Source of the DNA: an uncultured Flavobacteriaceae bacterium
Lineage (GTDB): Bacteria > Bacteroidota > Bacteroidia > Flavobacteriales > Flavobacteriaceae
Reading direction: 5' to 3'
Assembly: GCA_947311745.1 (NCBI GenBank)
Contig: CAMZLT010000103.1
Span: 1-11,434 of the forward strand
Length of the DNA stretch: 11,434 bases
A program made the position numbers and the translations under genes. Within the stretch, counting starts at the first letter, position 1, and each line of letters begins with the position of its first letter. Positions 7,301-11,434 of the stretch are shown piece by piece. The notes under the pieces are model-generated. The model was not told the origin of the DNA. It was given only the letters and a program-made list of their open reading frames with translations, and searched no databases.

Positions 7301-7573
7301 TTAATGAATACTTTCTTTTTTAAAAAAATTAGTATAAATCCACATAATAGTAAAAGTTGGAATGAAATCTGTCCAAGGAGCAATTTCTTCAACAAATACT
7401 AAAGCACTGGCGATTTTACTTGGTATACCTTTATACAATTTAAGCATTAAATATGCCGAAACTGGTGCCCAAATTATATCTGAAAATTCACCAATTGTAG
7501 GGATTACAAAAGAAACCAATCCTATTAAATCTAAAATAATACTAATTGCTAAAAGTGTATATTTATTTTTCAT
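7301..7573 (-). CDS. Small three-helix membrane protein of unknown function
   Basis: A 90-residue, strongly hydrophobic protein with three likely membrane segments: about 5-25 (LLAISIILDLIGLVSFVIP), 32-48 (SDIIWAPVSAYLMLKLYKG) and 68-84 (WTDFIPTFTIMWIYTNFF). Polar points recur inside or beside the helices: Asp15, GEFSD at 28-32 and the Glu-Glu and Asp pair in VEEIAPWTDFIP (61-72). The repeated shape, a glycine or proline turn followed by an acidic residue at a membrane boundary, suggests a conserved fold rather than random hydrophobic sequence. I have the impression of similar short proteins in other Flavobacteriia but cannot name a family or function. It starts with ATG, 37 bases downstream of folE on the same strand, with no well-formed promoter in the gap, so it is probably transcribed with folE. 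The codon use looks like its neighbours. Confidence 0.75.
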   Translation of the reverse strand: MKNKYTLLAISIILDLIGLVSFVIPTIGEFSDIIWAPVSAYLMLKLYKGIPSKIASALVFVEEIAPWTDFIPTFTIMWIYTNFFKKESIH

Positions 7574-7610
7574 AGTTTCTATTTAATTGCTACAAAATAT
7601 ATACCAAATT

Positions 7611-8207
7611 TTAGTGTAAGTTAGAATCTATTAGTTTTAAAAATTCCAATCGTGTTTCTACATTTTTAAAAACACCTCTAAAAGCAGAAGTTGTGGTAAC
7701 AGAATTTTGCTTTTGTACACCACGCATCATCATACACATATGCGAAGCCTCAATAACAACTGCAACGCCTTGCGGTTTTAACACTTTATTTATCACATTT
7801 ACTATTTGATCGGTTAAGCGTTCTTGTACTTGTAATCGACGAGCAAAAACATCTACAATTCTAGGTATTTTACTCAATCCAACAATTTTTCCATTAGGAA
7901 TATATGCAATATGTGCTTTCCCGAAAAAAGGTAGCATATGATGTTCGCAAAGTGAATACAATTCAATATCCTTTACAATAACCATTTCGGAATAATCTTC
8001 GTTAAACATAGCAGATTCTAAAATTTTTTCAGGATCTAAATCATAACCATGTGTTAAAAATTGCATTGCTTTTGATGCACGCTCAGGAGTTTTTAAAAGG
8101 CCTTCTCGATTTGGATTTTCGCCGATTTCAGTAAGAATGGAAAGGTATTTTTTTTTAATTTCCTCGGTTGTTTCTATGCTGTATTCTTCAAATTTATTAT
8201 AAGACAT
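7611..8207 (-). CDS. folE: GTP cyclohydrolase I (type IA) FolE
   Basis: FolE converts GTP to 7,8-dihydroneopterin triphosphate, the entry step to tetrahydrofolate and, in some bacteria, to queuosine or biopterin. The 198-residue protein is of normal length for a type IA enzyme. The zinc ligands are all present: C87 and H90 in LYSLCEHHMLPFFGKAH, and C158 in EASHMCMMMRG. The catalytic histidines correspond to H89 and H156. Further family motifs are GLLKTPERASKAM (36-48), GLSKIPRIVDVFARRLQVQE (110-129) and the C-terminal TTSAFRGVF. The zinc-binding set marks it as the IA, not the zinc-independent IB, form. The gene follows the msrA terminator; no convincing TAnnTTTG box was found in the remaining upstream stretch. 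Confidence 0.97.
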   Translation of the reverse strand: MSYNKFEEYSIETTEEIKKKYLSILTEIGENPNREGLLKTPERASKAMQFLTHGYDLDPEKILESAMFNEDYSEMVIVKDIELYSLCEHHMLPFFGKAHIAYIPNGKIVGLSKIPRIVDVFARRLQVQERLTDQIVNVINKVLKPQGVAVVIEASHMCMMMRGVQKQNSVTTTSAFRGVFKNVETRLEFLKLIDSNLH

Positions 8208-8239
8208 TATTTATATATTTTATGTGTGATAAAAATACA

Positions 8240-8277
8240 AAAAGATTTGCTTATAAATAATTATAAACAAATCTTTT
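8240..8277 (-). terminator. Rho-independent-type terminator after msrA
   Basis: On the minus strand, the arm 8277-8261 pairs with 8256-8240 over 17 positions around a TTAT loop. Pairing is complete if one G-U wobble is allowed, and the stem is followed by CTTTTTGTATTTTT. On the plus strand the same position would be a C-A mismatch, so the structure favours the minus-strand RNA. It starts 21 bases downstream of the msrA stop and separates msrA from folE. Confidence 0.75.
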
Positions 8278-8298
8278 CAACCAAAATAACCAAAAAAT

Positions 8299-8910
8299 TT
8301 ATTTTTTTAATTTTTCTTTGAATTTTTTTCTGAATTTAATCAATTTCGGATTAATAACAGCGTTGCAATATCCTTGTGATTTATTGTTATTATAATAATC
8401 TTGATGGTAGTTTTCAGCAACATAATAGTCTTTAAAAGCTGTAATTTGAGTTACGATTTTATCGGTAAATACTTTTTCAGTTTCTAAGGATTTAATAAAT
8501 TTAATGGCTTTTTCTTTTTGTGCTGTATTATGATAAAAAATTACAGAACGGTATTGCGTTCCTACATCAGCTCCTTGTCTATTTAAAGTTGTTGGATTAT
8601 GTGTTGCGAAAAAAACATCTAATAATTCGTCAAATGTAACTTTATTTGGGTTAAATGTAATGTGTATTACTTCTGCATGTCCTGTTATTCCAGTACAGAC
8701 ATCACGGTAAGTAGGATTTTTAGTTTCACCACCACAATAACCAGATTCTACATTTTCTACACCTTTCAATTCCGAAAATATAGCTTCTGTACACCAAAAG
8801 CATCCACCGCCAAAAGTTGCGTATTCTAATTTTTGTTTGTTCATATTGTTATTTTTTAAAGTAAAGGCTGCTAAACTTAATGCTACTATAAGAATAAAAA
8901 AACGTTTCAT
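8299..8910 (-). CDS. msrA: Peptide-methionine (S)-S-oxide reductase MsrA, probably exported
   Basis: MsrA reduces the S epimer of methionine sulfoxide in proteins. The 203-residue product carries the catalytic FGGGCFWCTEA motif with the nucleophile at C37, GYCGGETKNPTYRDVCTGITGH-type core residues from 57, GTQYRS (117-122) and NYHQDYY (167-173). C182 in QGYCN is the likely resolving cysteine. The first 22 residues (MKRFFILIVALSLAAFTLKN) form a signal-peptide-like segment: two positive residues, then a hydrophobic run. No lipobox cysteine or sharp cleavage site is visible. If translation instead began at Met23 (ATG at 8844), a cytosolic enzyme of 181 residues would result; the hydrophobic leader is coherent, so the long form is preferred. 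It lies 43 bases downstream of the threonine aldolase on the same strand and is followed by a good terminator, which suggests a shared transcript. No fused MsrB domain. Confidence 0.95.
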   Translation of the reverse strand: MKRFFILIVALSLAAFTLKNNNMNKQKLEYATFGGGCFWCTEAIFSELKGVENVESGYCGGETKNPTYRDVCTGITGHAEVIHITFNPNKVTFDELLDVFFATHNPTTLNRQGADVGTQYRSVIFYHNTAQKEKAIKFIKSLETEKVFTDKIVTQITAFKDYYVAENYHQDYYNNNKSQGYCNAVINPKLIKFRKKFKEKLKK

Positions 8911-8953
8911 ATACTAATAATTTGTTCTGTTAGTCTGTAAATAAAATTAATCC

Positions 8954-9991
8954 TTACAAATCGGAATTAAAAATATTTTTAAGATTTTGCATGACTTTAT
9001 CAAGCATTTCATCGGTAAAATCTAAATGCGTTACGATTCGTATTTTTCCTTGTCCCATTTCGGAAATTAAAATATTTTTTTCTTTCATTTTTTCGATAAA
9101 ATCGGAAGGATTTATGCTTTCAATCAAATTAAAAATAACGATATTAGTCTCGACAGGTTCTACATTTACAACAAAATTTAGATTTTCTAATAAATTTGCA
9201 ATTTTCTTTGCTTTGTTATGATCTTCTTGTAATCTATCTACGTGATTGTCTAAGGCATAAATTCCTGCAGCAGCTAAATAGCCAACTTGTCTCATGCCAC
9301 CACCAAAGCGTTTTCTAAGTCGTAAAGCTTTATGAATATGCTTTTTACTTCCAATTAAAACCGAACCTATCGGAGCTCCAAGTCCTTTAGATAAGCAAAT
9401 AGAAATGGTGTCAAATAATTCGCCATATTGCTTTGGATTTTGTTTCTTGGCCACTAAGGCATTGAATAATCTAGCACCATCTAAATGAAAATTGATATTA
9501 TTTTTGTTACAAATAGAGCTAATTTTTTGTAATTCTTTTAAATCCCAACATGCTCCACCACCTTTATTTGTTGTGTTTTCGATACTTACGAGACTTGTTT
9601 CTGACAAATGGATATTATCTGTATTATTAATTGCTTCTAAAACTTGGTTTGCGGTAAACATACCTCGATTTCCATCGATTAAAGACGTAGTAATACCAGA
9701 ATTTGCAGCGGCTCCACCACCTTCAAAGTTATAGACATGCGCCCATTTATCGCATAGCATTTGTTCTCCTGGATTTGTATGTAAATTTATGGCAACTTGA
9801 TTTGCCATAGTTCCTGAAGGAAAAAATAAAGCAGCTTCCATACCAAACATTTCTGCAACTTTTGTTTCTAAAGCATTTACAGTTGGATCCGATTTAAAGA
9901 CATCATCACCAACAGTAGCTTGAAACATTGCTTTTAACATTATTTTTGTTGGTTTGGTTACTGTATCACTCAATAAATTGATAATTTCCAT
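8954..9991 (-). CDS. ltaE: Low-specificity threonine aldolase-type PLP enzyme (LtaE family)
   Basis: A fold-type I PLP enzyme that cleaves L-threonine or allo-threonine to glycine and acetaldehyde, supplying glycine. The 345-residue product shows the family order: INLLSDTVTKPT at the N-terminus, GDDVFKSDPTVNALE (28-42), FFPSGTMANQVA (56-67), H85 in AHVYNFEGGG (the ring-stacking histidine), NFHLDGARLFNA (167-178) with D171 contacting the PLP nitrogen, and the Schiff-base lysine K202 in CLSKGLGAPIGS. MRQVGYLAAAG follows the substrate-binding loop. I chose the ATG at 9991. An in-frame TTG at 10015 would add eight residues but lies inside the promoter -7 box. The gene is divergent from prfB and probably leads an operon with msrA. 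Related beta-eliminating lyases share the fold, but the motif set favours the aldolase. Confidence 0.93.
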   Translation of the reverse strand: MEIINLLSDTVTKPTKIMLKAMFQATVGDDVFKSDPTVNALETKVAEMFGMEAALFFPSGTMANQVAINLHTNPGEQMLCDKWAHVYNFEGGGAAANSGITTSLIDGNRGMFTANQVLEAINNTDNIHLSETSLVSIENTTNKGGGACWDLKELQKISSICNKNNINFHLDGARLFNALVAKKQNPKQYGELFDTISICLSKGLGAPIGSVLIGSKKHIHKALRLRKRFGGGMRQVGYLAAAGIYALDNHVDRLQEDHNKAKKIANLLENLNFVVNVEPVETNIVIFNLIESINPSDFIEKMKEKNILISEMGQGKIRIVTHLDFTDEMLDKVMQNLKNIFNSDL

Positions 9992-10012
9992 AAATTTATG
10001 TGTTTTAAAGTT

Positions 10013-10042
10013 CAAAAATAGAATTTTATTTTAATCATACAA
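10013..10042 (-). promoter_or_regulatory. Candidate promoter for ltaE-msrA
   Basis: On the minus strand, TTG (10042-10040) and TATTTTTG (10020-10013) are exactly 19 bases apart, a textbook match to the Bacteroidota -33/-7 pattern. It predicts transcription starting near 10007 and a leader of about 15 nt before the ATG at 9991. Confidence 0.65.
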
Positions 10043-10063
10043 TAATATTAATCACATTTCAAT

Positions 10064-10076
10064 TACATTTGCAAAT
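10064..10076 (+). promoter_or_regulatory. TAnnTTTG-like box and palindrome abutting the prfB start
   Basis: TACATTTG (10064-10071) matches the -7 consensus, but it ends only 5 bases before the prfB ATG and no -33 element is evident 17-23 bases upstream. It overlaps ATTTGCAAAT (10067-10076), a perfect 10-base palindrome that directly touches the start codon. Either the mRNA is nearly leaderless or the true promoter is elsewhere in the 85-base divergent region. Confidence 0.4.
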
Positions 10077-11180
10077 ATGATAACATCCAATCAAATAAAA
10101 GATATTTTTGAAAGAATTAGTAAGCTACGAAGTTACTTAAACATTGATAAAAAGCTAATAGAAATTTCAAATGATGAAGAAAAGGCTTCCGATCCTGATT
10201 TTTGGAAAGATTCCAAAAAAGCAGAAATTTTTATGCGAAAATTACGAAGTGTAAAAAAATGGGTTAGTGATTACCATACAGTAACGCAAGAAGCAGAGGA
10301 TTTACAAGTTTTGTACGAGTTTTATAAAGAGGATGCTGTTTCCGAAATCGAAGTAATGCAACAATTTGATAAAACTAAAGAATTATTAGAAGCTCTTGAA
10401 TTTAAAAATATGCTTTCCGATGAAGGTGATGATTTATCTGCAATATTACAAATTACAGCAGGAGCAGGAGGAACAGAATCTTGCGATTGGGCACAAATGC
10501 TTATGCGAATGTATATGATGTGGTCTGACAAACAAGGTTTTAAAATAAAAGAACTAAACTTACAACAAGGTGATACCGCAGGAATTAAAACAGTAACTTT
10601 GGAAATTGACGGAGCATACGCTTTTGGTTATTTAAAAGGCGAAAACGGAGTGCATCGTTTGGTGCGAATTTCACCATTCGATAGCAATGCAAAACGACAT
10701 ACTTCTTTTGCTTCGGTTTATGTATATCCGTTAGTAGATGATTCTATTGAAATTGAAATTAATCCAGCAGATATTACTTGGGATTTTGCTCGTTCTGGTG
10801 GAGCAGGAGGACAGAATGTTAATAAAGTAGAAACTAAAGCAATACTTAGACATAAACCAACAGGTATTTTAATTGCAAACTCCGAAACACGTTCACAACT
10901 TGAAAATCGTGAAAAGGCAATGCAAATGCTTAAATCGCAGTTATACGAAATAGAATTACAAAAGCGACGTGAAAAGCGTAGTGCAATTGAGGATAATAAA
11001 ATGAAAATTGATTTTGGTTCGCAAATACGAAATTATGTTATGCATCCATATAAATTGGTAAAAGATGTACGAACTGGTTATGAAACAGGAAATGTAGATG
11101 CTGTTATGAATGGTAATATTGATGCGTTTATTAAAGCCTTTTTAATGCAGGATAGCACTATTGATGAGGATAAACTTTAA
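10077..11180 (+). CDS. prfB: Peptide chain release factor 2 (RF2), uninterrupted frame
   Basis: RF2 recognises UAA and UGA stop codons in the ribosomal A site and triggers peptide release. The 367-residue frame contains the RF2-type codon-recognition tripeptide SPF at 199-201 (VRISPFDSNAKRHTSF) and the catalytic GGQ at 244-246 (RSGGAGGQNVNKVET), whose glutamine is the site normally methylated by PrmC. The coiled N-terminal domain and the ITAGAGGTESCDWAQM segment (126-141) are also typical. Many bacteria interrupt prfB near codon 25 with an in-frame UGA that needs a +1 frameshift. Here the matching place reads SKLRSYLNIDKK without a stop and without the purine-rich internal ribosome-binding motif, so that autoregulation is absent. 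The stop codon overlaps that of the convergent LexA-like gene. Confidence 0.96.
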   Translation: MITSNQIKDIFERISKLRSYLNIDKKLIEISNDEEKASDPDFWKDSKKAEIFMRKLRSVKKWVSDYHTVTQEAEDLQVLYEFYKEDAVSEIEVMQQFDKTKELLEALEFKNMLSDEGDDLSAILQITAGAGGTESCDWAQMLMRMYMMWSDKQGFKIKELNLQQGDTAGIKTVTLEIDGAYAFGYLKGENGVHRLVRISPFDSNAKRHTSFASVYVYPLVDDSIEIEINPADITWDFARSGGAGGQNVNKVETKAILRHKPTGILIANSETRSQLENREKAMQMLKSQLYEIELQKRREKRSAIEDNKMKIDFGSQIRNYVMHPYKLVKDVRTGYETGNVDAVMNGNIDAFIKAFLMQDSTIDEDKL

Positions 11181-11434
11181 ATTGAAATTACAGCCTCTAC
11201 CACACCTTGAATTTTAAAATTATCGGTTAAAATAATTGGTTGGTATTTTGAGCTTTTAGATTTTGGTTTTAATACGACTAATTTACCGTTGTGATGGTAT
11301 TCTTTTATGGTTGCTTCATCATCAATTAAAGCAACTACTTTATCGCCGTTATTCGCTTGTGCTTGTTGTCGTATCAGTACCAAATCACCATCGTTAATTC
11401 CTGCATCATTCATCGAATTTCCTTTTGCTCGTAA
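11177..11434 (-). CDS. LexA-like S24 peptidase domain, C-terminal part (5' end outside window)
   Basis: The last 85 residues of an S24-family self-cleaving protein. The frame is open to the window edge, beginning LRAKGNSMNDAGINDGDLV. The catalytic serine is visible residue 7 in GNSM, and the lysine of the Ser-Lys dyad is residue 44 in EATIKEY. Their spacing of 37 equals that of LexA (S119-K156) and UmuD (S60-K97) of E. coli. The stretch VVALIDDEATIKEYHHNGKL resembles LexA more than UmuD. The N-terminal DNA-binding domain and the cleavage site lie outside the window, so a LexA repressor, another S24 regulator (for example an XRE-S24 fusion) or UmuD cannot be fully separated. The ATG at 11413 is internal, not the start. 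The gene converges on prfB with overlapping stop codons. Confidence 0.85.
   Translation of the reverse strand, partial: LRAKGNSMNDAGINDGDLVLIRQQAQANNGDKVVALIDDEATIKEYHHNGKLVVLKPKSKSSKYQPIILTDNFKIQGVVEAVISI

Noticed and set aside
7362..7586. 74-codon plus-strand frame opposite the small membrane protein
   Set aside because: The minus-strand frame has coherent membrane segments and fits the folE operon; the plus-strand one lacks promoter and motifs.
9492..9734. 80-codon plus-strand frame inside the threonine aldolase gene
   Set aside because: It overlaps the conserved aldolase motifs on the opposite strand and has no supporting start context.
9992..10015. TTG-initiated extension of the threonine aldolase
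   Set aside because: The TTG is inside the -7 box TATTTTTG, upstream of the expected transcription start.
1..11434. CRISPR array, toxin-antitoxin pair, phage defence or mobile-element cargo
   Set aside because: No direct-repeat array, transposase, integrase, nuclease or toxin-like gene pair was seen; almost all genes belong to known housekeeping families.

Overview
The window is a compact, strongly AT-rich stretch of bacterial chromosome that looks like a member of the Flavobacteriia (Bacteroidota). The case rests on several signs. The genes lack Shine-Dalgarno sequences and start in A/T-rich contexts. Four gene starts carry the Bacteroidota -7 promoter element TAnnTTTG close upstream, three of them with a TTG/TTTG element 18-21 nt further up. 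The gene set (bshA-type glycosyltransferase, HtrA with two PDZ domains, YebC beginning MGRAFEFRKARK) fits that phylum. All thirteen genes have a visible stop codon: twelve use TAA, one uses TAG and none uses TGA.

Layout. Bases 2-619 (+) are the 3' end of an HtrA/Deg periplasmic protease (two PDZ domains). A 323-base gap follows, holding a perfect 27-bp inverted repeat, probably a terminator between convergent genes. Bases 943-2073 (-) are bshA (bacillithiol synthesis). Divergent from it, a plus-strand cluster runs 2190-6108: a CoA-pyrophosphatase-like Nudix hydrolase, a CsaA/YgjH tRNA-binding protein, and a 964-residue FAD plus Fe-S oxidoreductase of the YdiJ (D-2-hydroxyglutarate dehydrogenase-like) type. 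Facing it on the minus strand are an unidentified acidic protein (7227-6853, TTG start) and yebC (6830-6117). Then come folE (8207-7611) with a small unidentified membrane protein downstream (7573-7301), and a threonine aldolase (9991-8954) followed by msrA (8910-8299) and a clear terminator. Divergent from the aldolase, prfB (10077-11180, +) encodes release factor 2 without the programmed frameshift. Its stop overlaps that of a truncated LexA-like S24 peptidase gene (11434-11177, -).

The genes do not form one pathway. They are housekeeping and stress-maintenance functions: envelope protein quality control (HtrA), thiol redox buffering (BshA), methionine sulfoxide repair (MsrA), nucleotide and CoA housekeeping (Nudix), tetrahydrofolate/pterin synthesis (FolE), amino-acid metabolism (threonine aldolase), translation (YebC, RF2, CsaA) and probably SOS control (LexA-like). 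I found no CRISPR array, insertion sequence, phage gene, rRNA or tRNA, and no evidence for a new multi-gene system. The points most worth a second look are the long hairpin at 638-697, a prfB start that abuts a promoter-like box and palindrome, the unidentified acidic partner of yebC, and the small conserved-looking membrane protein beside folE.
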